Source of the DNA: Paguma larvata
Lineage: Eukaryota; Chordata; Mammalia; Carnivora; Viverridae
NCBI GenBank assembly: GCA_030068075.1
Contig: CM057824.1
Coordinates: 130,004,414 to 130,068,413, forward strand
DNA: 64,000 nucleotides
Direction: 5' to 3'
The notes beneath the pieces are model-generated. The model had not been told where the DNA came from. It saw only the letters and a program-made list of their open reading frames with translations, and did not search any database. The translations under genes were made by a program, and so were the position numbers. This document shows positions 1 through 10,983 of this stretch, one piece after another (position 1 is the stretch's first letter; every line of letters begins with the position of its first letter).

Positions 1-379
1 CTCAATTTAGATGTGTGTCTTCTATATGAGCTTTATAGAAAGAATTTTTAGAGACAACATTTATTTCTGACCTAATATCCTTACATACTCAATTTGAAAA
101 GTTAAAGAAAAAATCATAAAGCTCTTTTGTATTAGTTTTTAGAGAGGCATGTACTAATTCACTATTAGCATTTTATACCTCTAGGCCATTCATGTCATCT
201 TTTTAAATCTTAAGTAAGGAAACACAGCTATTGGATGGTGCCAACTTAGCATAGACAAATTGGTAAGGTTGTAGCATCCACTTGGAGTGAGATTTGATTT
301 CATTTATACTGATTCTGTATTCTCATTTTTTTTAGATTTGGTTCATATTACAAATCATTAATGATTTGTAATTATTTTG
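1..379. other. AT-rich non-coding stretch
   Basis: I see no gene or recognisable repeat here. The one notable structure is a perfect palindrome at 347-372, listed separately. Confidence 0.6.
347..372. repeat. 26-bp perfect palindrome
   Basis: The left arm attacaaatcatt(a) is followed directly by its exact reverse complement, with no spacer. The centre reads tcattaatga, an inverted pair of ATTA cores of the kind bound by homeodomain proteins. A chance AT-rich palindrome is possible, but 13 paired positions without a mismatch is long. Any binding role is inference. Confidence 0.85.
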
Positions 380-944
380 TCTTTTCTTTTGTGGAAATAA
401 AGACCAATGGAATGAGAACAGGCAAAGGCTATTTTTCAGGACTTCCAAGGCAATCATCACCATCACTTGTGGCAGAAGCTCAAAGACGGGCAACACAGGA
501 AAGCTTTATAACAGAAAAAAAAGAGGAGGTTTGAGGTATGTCCTGATTGGAGGCTGCCAGCCTGGGGAAGATAAAGGTGGGCTAACAGGCTCTAATCAAG
601 GCATGCTTTGCCTGGTGTGTATACTTGGCTTTTCTGTTTGGTCCTGTGTTAGATATAGGGACAAAAGTTAGGTAAGCTGAGAGTTACTAATCAAGACCTG
701 GCCATCTTAGGCTGATTGTTACAGGCATTATTGTTTGACTTTTGGAGTGTTTGATAGAGATCATGAGTGGTCTGACCTCCTACATTGACTTGTAGATAAT
801 AGTTTGGCTTCCTGTGTTGGTTATTCTAGAAAATGGATTGATTCCTGGGCTGGTTGCTACAGATTAGAAGTCAAAGTTCTGCCTTTATCTATGGTCTGGC
901 CATTGTCCATTGTACATTCAGTGTCTCATTTTTCATGGATAAAC
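380..944. other. Possible old LTR-like dispersed repeat, unassigned
   Basis: This block is less AT-rich than its flanks and has the texture of an old mammalian interspersed repeat ('ggcaaaggctatttttcagg', 'gtcctgattggaggctg'). I could not assign a family, and no open frame of note is present. It ends where a SINE inserted at 964. Confidence 0.3.
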
Positions 945-963
945 TTAAGATATTATTGCTTAA

Positions 964-1179
964 GGGATGCCTGGGTGGCTCAGTTGGTTAAGCATCTGAC
1001 TTCGGCTCAGGACATGATCTTGCAGCTCATGAGTTCAAGCCCTGCATTGGGTGCTGGGCTGACAATTCAGAGCTGGATCCTGCTTCAGATTCTGTGTCTC
1101 CCTCTCTATCTACCCCTTCCCCACTTGCACTCTGTCTCTCTCTTTCTCTCAAAAATAAATAAACACTAAAAAAAATTTT
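964..1179 (+). mobile_element. Feline tRNA-derived SINE (SINEC_Fc type)
   Basis: This is a full-length copy: head 'gggatgcctgggtggctcag', CT-rich region, then AAAATAAATAAACAC and an A/T tail. A perfect 19-bp target-site duplication, ttaagatattattgcttaa, flanks it at 945-963 and 1180-1198. That fixes the insertion boundaries and shows L1-style target-primed integration. Confidence 0.95.
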
Positions 1180-1198
1180 TTAAGATATTATTGCTTAA

Positions 1199-3041
1199 AA
1201 GACTTTATTAGTTTTAGGTTGAGCAAAGGAGTAGTTCTAAATAACTAGAACTTGTATAACAGGTTTAACTAAGAAAATATCTAAAATTTAATAAGTTGTT
1301 ATATTTTGTACAATACTTTATTTATCATATATTACATGGATATTTGTTATCTTTCTTCAGATTTCCCTATTACACAAGATAAGCTTTCTTAAGAATAGAA
1401 CAAACTTATTTCGATTGAACTTATAAGACATTGACTTTATATAAGAAAATTTTTCATCATATCAGCAGATTATTTGTAAAAGGAATGTGAGATTCATTGT
1501 TGAACAAGCATATATATTTATTTTAGGTTGATTTTAGTCTCTTATTTCCAATGATTACTTTTAGAACTTCTCCAAATTCTGGGGAAAATAAAATAAGCCC
1601 ATAAAAATAACTTCTGCCATATATTGAATTTTTTTATATAGTAGACAATTTGCTATTCTTTACATATTTTTTAATGGCAGTCTCTAAGGAGTAGTATTAT
1701 TCTGTTTGTTTACTTACATGAGTAAAATGAAGGCCAGGGAATGTTTAAATTCTAATAGGCTATGGAGAGAGGGTCCAAAGTCTAACTCCATTATGTTTCA
1801 CAGCCCTTCAAGTGATGTAGCTTGTTCCTATCTACAAATTGTTTATCCACAAATTGTATGTCTCCTAAAGTGAAACTATAAATTAAATACAACATCTAAC
1901 GTGAGAGCAACAGAAATTACACTGGTCTGGAATTAAGCCTGATGCTTTCTTCTATCACTAAACCACTGATGCGGCAACTACTAGCTAATGTAGAATGATT
2001 CAACAGATTGACTTTGACTTTGAAATAATATAGGAAAAGTGAAATTAAGGAAACAAAAAGGGAAGCAGAAACATGAAAGCATGTCTAATTTTTGCAAGCC
2101 CTTTCTAGTATTGTAATAGAATCTAAAAACCTTTTTTAAATTAACAGAGCCATAGAAGAAATAGCCTAAATGTGCAACAGGAGACCAGTTAGATAAAAAG
2201 TTATGCATCCATACATTGAGTCACTATCTATTAATTGAACATAATCCATTAACTAGTGGTATGTGGCGGAGTTTTTTGAATAAGATCTATTAGTACTTTT
2301 GAGAACTAGAAAGAGTAACTTTTACCTTTACCTGCATATTTGAATATTGACTGTGAGAGTATTAAAATATTGTGATGATATGTTAACATAAATATTTCAG
2401 TCCCAAATATAATTTTAATTTTTTCATGAAATACTCATAATTAAATGAATCTTTTTTTATCAGCATTGTTATTATTGAGAATGTATAATGTTTAGAATAT
2501 ACACCCTGAATTGAATCATTGTCTTTTGGCAGAAAGTTATTGCAGTAGTCCAAAAAGAGTCTGTTGCTCTTTTTGTGGCTTTCATCACTCTCGTATGGCA
2601 GAGGAGAAAGCTCAGTCTGTTAGCCTGACAAATGACATCCATTTCTCTATAGAAACATTTTATTTTATCACCATCACTTTATAGAAAATGCATTTATTAA
2701 CATTGCCATTTAAAATGTCAAGTTTAATGTAACAATATATTCACATTTGCTTTGTTTGTTTTTAGTCTGAGCTCAAAGTACATATGGTTATTTTCATCTT
2801 AGATATCCTCATTTAGGACATTGTAAATAACTTTGAAAAATTTCCCAGAATCCTTCAGGTTCTGTTACAAGGTACATTTTGACTTCCGTCACTGGATCAT
2901 ACCAGTAGAAATATTTTAATTCCATGTATGTTTTGCATATTTCTGTTATTTTAAAAAATAAAGTTTATTATACATTCTAGACAGTAACAAAAGAATACAG
3001 TGGTGTAAACTGCTCATTTAATATTTCTGATTCCCATTCCA

Positions 3042-3046
<5 letters not shown>
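1199..3046. other. AT-rich stretch with nothing recognised
   Basis: No gene, SINE or LTR was recognised in this interval. Open frames are short and look random. Very old decayed repeats could be hidden here. Confidence 0.5.

Positions 3047-3085
<39 letters not shown>
3047..3085. repeat. (TG)n microsatellite
   Basis: About 19 uninterrupted TG units follow an 'atatat' lead. Pure dinucleotide runs of this length are usually polymorphic and can form Z-DNA. The MCVCVCV-type open frame over it is a repeat artefact. Confidence 0.95.
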
Positions 3086-3087
<2 letters not shown>

Positions 3088-3099
3088 ACATAACACCAG

Positions 3100-3705
3100 T
3101 TCTGGAATACAAGGTGGATAATCCTACAATTCGACATAATTCTGCTTTTAGAGACTGTCAGATTCCACAGGCTAAGGTTGGACCCATGAGACTGTCTTCA
3201 ATTCAGACGCCAATTGCAAGTTCAGGTTGTTAGTTGTGCTTCTGACTGACTAGTTATAAATCAGAGGTTCCCACACCTTCTATTTGGGTTTGATTAATTT
3301 GCTGGAGTGGCTGACAGAACTCAGAAGAACATTTTACTTACTATATTACCATTTATTATAAAAGACTGTAACATAGGAACAGCCAGATGGAGATGCAGAG
3401 GGTAAGGTATGTGGAAAGGAGCATGGAGCTTAGCCCTCCTTGGGCAGGCCACTTTCTCACCCCTCCACAGGTTCATCAGCCAGGAAGCTCTGAGCCCTGT
3501 CTTTCTGGGGTTTTGTGAGGTTTCATTAAATAGGCATGATAAGGATATCTGGGTGGCTCAGTCAGTTAAGCATCCAACTTCGGCTTAGGTCATGATCTCA
3601 CAGTTTGTGAGCTCAAGCCCAAATCAGGCTCTGTGCTGACAGCTCAGAGCCTGGAGCCTGCTGCAGATTCTGGGTCTCCCTCTCTCTTTGTCCCTCTCCC
3701 GGTTG

Positions 3706-3743
<38 letters not shown>

Positions 3744-4180
3744 GTCTCTCACTTTCTCTCAAAAATAAATAAACGTTAAATTTTTTAAATAGACATGATA
3801 GATTAAATCAATTGGTGATTGAACTTAATCTCCAACCCCTTTCCCCTCTCAAGAGGTCAGGCAGGAGGCTGAAAGTTCCAATCTTCTAATCACATGGTGA
3901 GCCCCAGCTGGCAACCAGCACCCATACTTCAGTGCTTTGCAAATCTCCTCATTAACATAACAAAAGACACCCTTCTAGTTCTCATCATAAGAAATTCCAA
4001 AGGTTTTAGGATATCACAGTATTATCTCAATATTATATTATCACAGTATTACAATATTATCCCAATAATCTACAGCAATGATTTTAGGAGTTTGACCCAC
4101 GGAATCCCAAACTCCCCAAATCTTCAAACTGGATTCAAGTCTCAACACGTCAGTAGTTAGTATTTATTCGGTTTCTGCTT
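3100..4180 (+). mobile_element. Old ERV-type LTR fragment, split by a SINE
   Basis: The two parts, 3100-3540 and 3787-4180, read as one old mammalian LTR. Landmarks are 'ggctgacagaactcag', 'accatttattataaaaga', 'aacagccagatgg', then 'gattaaatcaattggtgat', 'aatcacatggt' and 'aaattccaaaggttttagg'. The join across the SINE, aggcatgat|agattaaatca, is continuous. A related fragment lies at 45690-46040. I did not assign a family name, and the orientation is tentative. Confidence 0.55.
3541..3786 (+). mobile_element. Feline SINE inside an old LTR
   Basis: The copy is full length with a long (CT)n segment at about 3713-3739 and ends AAAATAAATAAACGTTAAA. The target duplication is aaataggcatgat (3528-3540) and aaatagacatgat (3787-3799), 13 bp with one mismatch. 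It inserted into the LTR fragment described at 3100-4180. Confidence 0.93.
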
Positions 4181-4439
4181 TCTTTTAAAGTGGATTTATT
4201 ACTTCTGATTACAATCTATATTTAAAGAAACAAAATCCCTGTTATCACACACACACGAACAAGGCAATGATCCCCAAGAATATTTTATTTTACTTTATTT
4301 TCATGAGAACTAGAAGCCTGGTTGCACTCTTTTGTCACCCTGAACTCTATGTTTTAGATGTTTGAGAGACATTCCATTTCACATATTCTCTTCAGGAAAT
4401 GTTATTCAGAAAGAAAAGTACTAAAATTGTGGCCTGGGC

Positions 4440-4592
4440 CACAATGTCTTGTCGTTTATTTATGCCTTTATCTTCCATTAGAGTGAGTGTCTCAAAGGTG
4501 GTGACCATGTACAATATGTCTCTTCATTCCCTCTGTCTCAGGGACTGGCACAGAAACTTGTAAGAATCCCATAGGTATTTGTTGAATATCTA
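4440..4592 (+). mobile_element. L2 3' end fragment
   Basis: The order 'attagagtgagtgtctcaaa', 'ggtggtgaccatgt', 'gggactggcacag' and 'aggtatttgttgaatat' matches the usual L2 3' end (stop-gap text, 'cctggcacatagtagg', 'aaatatttgttgaatga'). It is strongly diverged. A MIR tail is the alternative. Confidence 0.6.
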
Positions 4593-5055
4593 GATATACT
4601 AGAGATCTGATCTGTTGATCTAATTGTGTTGTAGGATAGCGTTCCATGACAGTTGGTCTTTCTCCTACTGTAAGGCCAGCTTTCTCTGAATACCCTTACA
4701 AGACCCCTTTGCCTATTATAATTTTGAATTCTAGTTTTGTTCCCAATGCTCATTGTCTGTGATGACTCCCAAAAACATACTCCCGGCATACCCATAATAC
4801 TGTTCTGAGAATAATGGATATATACATATATGTACACACATTTTCTGCTATTGGGTTTTTATAGGTACCTCATTGGTTTATTCAGTCATCCTTTATTCGA
4901 ATATAGTTACGGAGTATGTGCCTCAAGACAGCAGGTCATTTATTGCTCAGAATTAATGTGGCTAAAACAAAACAAAGCCTTCAATCCCTTTATCCACGAC
5001 AATTTTTTTAAGTCTTCTCTACTTAAGGAAATTATTACACCATTTGTATCTTTTA
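4593..5055. other. AT-rich stretch with nothing recognised
   Basis: Open frames of 97-99 codons occur on both strands, but they have no family features and overlap each other. I treat them as chance. Confidence 0.5.
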
Positions 5056-5091
5056 CTATTTATTTATTTATTTGTTTATTTGTTCATTCAT

Positions 5092-5123
<32 letters not shown>

Positions 5124-5213
5124 TTTTAGAAAGAGAGAGGGTTCACAGGAGTGAGGGATAGGGCCAGAGGAGGAGAGAGTGAGAGAGAGAGAAAGAGAGA
5201 GAGAGAGACTGAC

Positions 5214-5262
<49 letters not shown>

Positions 5263-5384
5263 TAAAGCAGGCTCCACGCTCAGTATAGAGCCTGATGCAG
5301 GACTCAATCCCAGGACCCTGGGATCATGACCTGAGCTGAAATCAACGGCCGAACGCTCAACCAGCTGAGTCACAGAGGCACCCC
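5056..5384 (-). mobile_element. CAN-SINE with (TTTA)n and (GA)n expansions
   Basis: This minus-strand copy has a tail expanded into (TTTA)n at 5056-5122 and a (GA)n run at about 5167-5258. The body then reads 'ggatcatgacctgagctgaa' and 'gctgagtcacagaggcacccc'. Its divergence marks it as older than most SINEs here. The Leu/Ser-rich minus-strand frame over it is the translated GA repeat. Confidence 0.88.
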
Positions 5385-5539
5385 ACACGATTCATATCTT
5401 AAATACATATAATTTTTGAGATATGCTCAGGCCCAAATCTACTTTTGTTAGTTCTCATTCTCTGTGGGGCTATATTCTTGCTCTAAGCTGTAATCACTTC
5501 TCTAGAAAACTCCAGTTCTAGTCTCCAAATGACTCTCAC

Positions 5540-6030
5540 TCCCTCTGCTCCTGTTCTGCTCCAATCTTCTTTTCATAAAGCAACTATAATAAAGTTTTTA
5601 AAGCATAAATATCAAGGTACTCATGATAGCCTACAAATCTGGCTCCTGAATCTGATCTCTTCACATGGCTACACCTCCTACCTGATATTCAACCCCCTAG
5701 TCAAAATGACTTTCTTTCTACTCCCTCAAAAATCCAAAGTAGTTTTCCCCTCCAAGGCGTTTTCAATGTGTTTATTTGTAATTTTTGGGTTTTGCTTGTT
5801 TTCTGATTCAAAAGTCTCTCAAATGATCACATACCTGACAATTCTTCTTCATTTTAGTGCTGTCTCAAATACCACTTTGTCAGGTTGTTCTTCTTAATAT
5901 CTTAAGCAGAAAATGTATCTAGTCACTTTCCCGTTATGTATGACTATATTACATCTCCTTCTTTATTGTTATCACTCTACATATATATGTCACCTCATTA
6001 AGTCTCCTGTGTCACAAAGCCAAGCAAGAA
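5540..6030 (+). mobile_element. L2 LINE fragment
   Basis: Text in order resembles the L2 3' region: 'gatagcctacaaatctggct', 'tctgatctcttcacatggct', 'acacctcctacctgatattc', 'gctgtctcaaataccact', then 'ttattgttatcactctac'. It is a non-coding relic, and the 122-codon frame over it has no ORF2 signature. Confidence 0.6.
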
Positions 6031-8932
6031 GATAACGGTTCCCTACCCTCCTACCCATTACCTCGCCCCCATCTTAGGGGACTAGAATTTTATAATGACA
6101 TGAAAAATCAGGCCTGAAACTTGTTGTATAAGCTTGTTATTCTGGTATGATGGAGGAACCCACAAAATAGGTATTAAACAGACAGTTATGAACAACCAAA
6201 GACCCTCTGGGATTCCATATGATCATATAACTTAGTGAATCAGTGCCGTCAAGTATGAGCTTAGAAGTATGGATCAGCCTGGTGCAAAACAGGAGACAGA
6301 GGTGGTATCCTCCATTGACTTAGTTACCAGAGGAGACTCAGTGGGAAAAAATCTGAGACATGTTTGTGTTGATAATATCAAAGTATCTTATATAGAAACA
6401 AATTCCAGAACGAAGTTTAAATTCATTATAGGCAAATAATTAAAATGCATGCCTGTTACAACTAAGAACACATGTCCCTAAAAGCAAGTGGCAGATACTA
6501 TCAAATCTTGCCCCAGATAATGTGGGAAGCACCCTGCTCACACCATGAACCATTTCTAATAAAATAAGACTGAATGCAAATGTTTTTGAATAAGCACAAA
6601 ATGTGTAAGCAATCAACCTGGATTTTCCAGCCTGCTAGAATCTGTCTTATCCATAGGAGATGGTTATAAATCAGGACATAGCAGAGTATAGTAACGGAAA
6701 ATTACTTCTGTTACATTAAACTGTAAGTGAAAAGTTTCCAAACAAAATGCTATGCTGTGATACTTTATGCTAAATATTATCTTTGCTATTCAGAATTTAG
6801 TTCATGTGGAAGGTTTACTTCCAATATGTAATTGGTGATAGAAAAAAAATAGATCAAAGGCATAAATAAAAAAAATTAAAAGGCATGAATTTCAATGTTA
6901 GACATAGCGCTATAAGGCTATGAAATAGTGCATATAAATATGAATAGAGATAGACTATATATATGGAATATTTAAATAAAATTAGGTATACTAACTAGCT
7001 GAGGAAAAGGAAAGCTAAAATTATTTGGAAGGAGAGAGAATTTATGTTTCCTTCTGTTCTATTTTTGTTTTCCATTTTTTTTTCTTTCTGAGCACATTTC
7101 AGGCAAATAAAAGGCTTAGAATGAAGATTGAGCAAGTTGATGTTTGCTTTAGCTGAACCAGAGTTCAAGGCAGATAGGAGGAGTTAACCGGGGGGTATCT
7201 CAATATGAACCTTGCCATTAACTTAAATGAAGTCCAGAACCTTTATCACACTCATAATTCACTTTCATATGGGATATATTTAGTTGTCTCTCCTAGAGAA
7301 ATGATACTGCACCATACAAGATTAATATAGCTTGGGCCCTGGTGGCCATTATGTTGCCACAGGTTTATGGTTTTTCTACGGTATTTTGATTTATGATACC
7401 CTTCCTTTTAATAGAGGTTCATTATTTGTACATTAAGGTTGTAACTTACTCCATCATATGGGGACTTCTATTAATCAGGGAGCCTATATAGTTCTGCCTG
7501 ACATTACTGTCCTTTTTGACAGACTTGCTCAAGCAGAGCAATTTGTTAAATGTGCACACCTTCAGCGGCTTAAGATCCACTTCAGCAGCTGAAGAAACCT
7601 TTTCATTCTGATGCAAAATAACTCTGTGTGTCATTTCATATGTCGTTTAACCTAGGTGATTGACTCTTCGGTTTAACTAACTCCACACTATTTGTTTTGA
7701 TTCTATAGGTCTTTGCTTTAAAAAAAAATGCAAAATCCAAAACTCTGCTCTATCCTGGTCTTATCATATCTTCTTGACAAAGTAGTGAGGAGACAGAAAC
7801 AGAGTACTTTCTAGGCCTTGGCCTTTGGTTTATAGCACTGACTCTCTTTCACACAGATGTTATTTTTATCTGCGAGAGAGAAAAAGAGAGATGTGTGATT
7901 TTTATCTAAGAAAAAGAGAGAGGCTTAAGATCAGATTCAATATTTATGAGCATTTTAAGTTCTGAAATTCCATACGCTTCTAATGCATTGCTGGTTTATA
8001 GAAACTATATTTCTATGGAACGTTGTATTTTGTTTCAGAACTCCACATTTCAAAAAGATCAATTCTGATGAGGATTATTTGCTATGGAATATTAATAGCG
8101 AAATTTCGGTGAAATAATACCACTGAGCAAATTCTTCTTAGAGGGTTGAGATTTAGAGAGACTTTATTTGTAGTTTGAATTTACATAGTCAATTCAGGGA
8201 ATAAAATGCCTTATGTCAACACGTGAAGAGTAAAACGATAATAAGATGTCTTGGTTCAAGATATGTATTAACAATGCATGGATATATTACCCGGAGTCCT
8301 CATGCTAGACTATGTATGTAGATGTTTCCAGAGGCTGGGCTGGACAGGCAAATAATTATTAAAGCCAGAGTATTTAGAGTAACTACCACAGTTATGAGAA
8401 ATTTGAAAGTTGATTTTTCTTTTGCCTTATTAAATTTATGGTTTCCCAATTAAAGTACCAAAAAATTTAGCATAGGTATGTCATTCAAAAGTCTTGTTTC
8501 TATTTTATTCACATTTGAAAAACAGATTTTGTATTATTTAGATACATTTTTTTAAGGTGAAAAAATGTACCTAGTTAAAGAGTCCATACCACCTATTTGT
8601 TTATTTACCAATATATTGTTATAATCATATTATGTTATATTAATAATAGTTCTTCCATATTTGCACATTAACTAGACTTAGATTTTAATGCTTTGTTTCA
8701 TAATGGGAAAGGGAGGGAGAGAGAGAGAGACAGAAGCACAGAGAAAGAGAGAGAATCAGAGAAGGCAAGGATTAGCAGAATATAAATGGGATCAATGGGG
8801 CTTTCCTTGCATAAATGGCAAAGACATGCACTGGAACAGAGACACTAAGTTCTTAGAATCACTTTGGTGGTCCGGCTGAACTGAGATGTCCACATGAAGT
8901 CTGTCACCTTAAGGAATCTAAAGTTAGTGATT
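6031..8932. other. Long AT-rich stretch with nothing recognised
   Basis: This is one of the longest intervals without a repeat I can name. It contains purine-rich tracts at about 7870-7925, where 'atttttatct' and 'gaaaaagagag' occur twice about 37 bp apart, and at 8697-8760 (GA-rich). No coding signal was seen. Confidence 0.45.
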
Positions 8933-9420
8933 AATGCTGTGTTATGAACTACCACAAACTTAATGGCTTCGAAAAAACTCACCCATTTATTATCTCACAG
9001 TTTCTGTAAGGCGAAATTCCAGGTATGGCTTAATTAGGTTCTGTGCTTCAGAGTCTTCCCGGTCTGCAGTACAGTGGTGGGCTGGAACTACAGCCTCCTC
9101 AGAGGCTAGACTAGCAAAAAGCCACTTACTTCTGTGCTCCCTCAGGTTTCTGGCAGTATTAATTTCCTTGTGGCTGTAGGAGGGAGGCTTTGTTCTCTCC
9201 CACCCATGATTCCTCTCAAAGTAGGCTTCCCCGTCATGGCTGCTTACTTCATGGGAGTTTACGTCTTCAAAGCCAGCGAAGGAGAGAGGATCTCTGACTT
9301 CAGGAAGGGCTCAGTTCCTTTGATTAATTCAGGCCCACAGAGGATAATGGCCCTTTTAATTAACTCAAAATCAATGGATTTTGGACTTTTATTACATCTG
9401 GAAATGCCCTCCGCTTTATG
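8933..9420 (-). mobile_element. MLT1-like MaLR LTR
   Basis: The stretch 'actaccacaaacttaatggc', 'cccatttattatctcacagt', 'ttccaggtatggcttaatta' and later 'ctgcttacttcatgggag' has the layout of an MLT1 LTR read from its minus strand. It is diverged and its ends are unclear. The 95-codon frame inside is not coding. Confidence 0.65.
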
Positions 9421-9969
9421 AAGAGGGATATTTCATAATTATAAAATGCTTATGTCATCATGAAGATATGTTTCCTAAATGTGTATATGCTTATTAAGAG
9501 ACCTTTAAATATGCAAATCTAAATCTTGCAGAAATTAAAGGAGGAATAGTGACAGAGATTTCAGAACCCTAAACCTAAAAAAAGCAGCATAGTTATAAAG
9601 TAACTGGTACTCTAACACATGCTGATGGGAATGCAAAATAATTCAACCACTTTGAAAAGCATCATACTTGTGTCCTATGTAAGAAACCATCATTTTACAA
9701 GCAATCCCATTCTTAGGTAACAAGTCAGGAGAAATGACAAATCTATATCCATACAAATTATTTGTATATGAAATGTTCAGAGCAGATTACTCATGATAAC
9801 CCCAAACTGTCAGTAATGAAATGACCTTGAACTGGAAAATGGATAAACAAATCATGACAATACTATGTAATGGAATACTACCAAACAATAAAAAGAAGCA
9901 AATTACTTATATGTACATCAACACAGATTAATGCAGTATCTTTATGCTAAGTTAAGGAAGTTAGATATA

Positions 9970-10412
9970 GGGGTGCCTGGGTGGCTCAGTCAGTTAAGTG
10001 TTCAACTCTTTTTTTTTTTAAGTTTATTTATTTATTTTTGAGACAGAGAGAGAGAGAGGGAAGGAAGGGTAGAGAGAGAGGGAAAGAGTGAAAGCCAAGA
10101 AGGCTCCAAGCCGTCAGCGTGGAGCCTGGTGTGGGGCTTAAACTCACAAACTGTGAGATCATGGCCTGAGCCGAAATCCAAAGTCAGACGCTTAACCAAC
10201 TGAGCCACCCAGGTGCCCCTAAGTGTTCAACTCTTAATCTCAACTCCGGTCATGATCTCGTGGTTTGTAAGTTCCAGCCCCACACTGGGCTCCATGCTGG
10301 TGGTATGGAACCTCCTTGGGATTCTCCTCCCTCTCTCTCTCTGCCCTTCCTCTGGTTGCTCACTCTCTCTCTCCTTCTCTCTCTCTCTCAAAATAAATAA
10401 ATAAACTTAAAA
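9970..10412 (+). mobile_element. Feline SINE split by a second SINE
   Basis: The head 9970-10010 ('ggggtgcctgggtggctcag') and the body 10236-10412 (from 'aatctcaactccggtcatga' to 'aaataaataaataaactt') are one plus-strand SINE. It inserted into the old L1 and shares a short duplicated 'gaagttag' with its 3' flank at about 10417-10424. The minus-strand SINE at 10011-10219 interrupts it. Confidence 0.93.
10011..10219 (-). mobile_element. Feline SINE nested inside another SINE
   Basis: This is a complete minus-strand copy running from a T-run and 'aagtttatttatttattttt' to 'gagccacccaggtgcccc'. A perfect 16-bp duplication, taagtgttcaactctt, occurs at 9995-10010 and 10220-10235. The duplicated sequence is itself part of the host SINE's A-box region. 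Confidence 0.96.
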
Positions 10413-10800
10413 AAAAGAAGTTAGTTGCAAAGCAAACACACAAAACAAAACAAAATGCTGCATCTGTCTGATTCCGTTTATATGACATTTTGCAGAACTA
10501 TGAAGACAAGAAGTACATGGTAGTTACCACTGGATAGAGGTGGAGGCAGGTGTGTGGATTGATTGAGAGGGCTCAGGAGAATGTTTTCTACTCTGGGAAT
10601 GTTTGGGCTGATGACCATTATTTCAACTGTGGTAATGGTTACATGACTATATACGTGTATTGGAATTCACTGACCTGTCCCCTTAAAATAAGTCCATTTT
10701 ACTCTATGTAAATTGTATGTTAATAAGTCTGGTATAAAAAAATTAAATACTTTTGGAAGGCTAATTCTTTTTCACCTTGTTTCTCTTGGCCATGATTTTT

Positions 10801-10970
10801 TTTAATGTTTTTTTTTTTTTTATTTGAGAGAGAGAGTGAGTGAGCACAAGGTGGGAGGGGCAGGGAGAGAGAGAACCGCAGCAGGGCTCGGTCTCAGGAA
10901 CCATGAGATCATGACCTGAACAGAAATCAAGAGCCAAATGCTTAACCAAATGTGCCGCTTGGGTGCCCCC
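10801..10970 (-). mobile_element. Feline SINE
   Basis: The minus-strand copy begins with a T-run and ends 'gcttgggtgccccc'. The target duplication is ggccatgattttt (10788-10800) and ggccgtgattttt (10971-10983), 13 bp with one mismatch. The middle region is shorter than in full-length copies. Confidence 0.92.
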
Positions 10971-10983
10971 GGCCGTGATTTTT

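Larger units (their letters stand above)
9600..10740 (+). mobile_element. Old L1 3' end (ORF2 C-terminus and 3' UTR), interrupted
   Basis: The parts 9600-9969 and about 10417-10740 form one L1M-type 3' end. Landmarks include 'gctgatgggaatgcaaaata', 'agcaatcccattcttaggta', 'gaaaatggataaacaaatc', 'atggaatactaccaaacaat', 'tgattccgtttatatgacat', 'ggtaatggttacatgactat' and 'ctatgtaaattgtatgttaa'. The reading frame is broken throughout. A SINE containing a second SINE sits inside it. Confidence 0.85.

Noticed and set aside
3048..3233. Frame beginning MCVCVCV
   Set aside because: It is a (TG)n tract read through into an old LTR.
9134..9421. 95-codon plus frame
   Set aside because: It lies wholly in an MLT1-like LTR.
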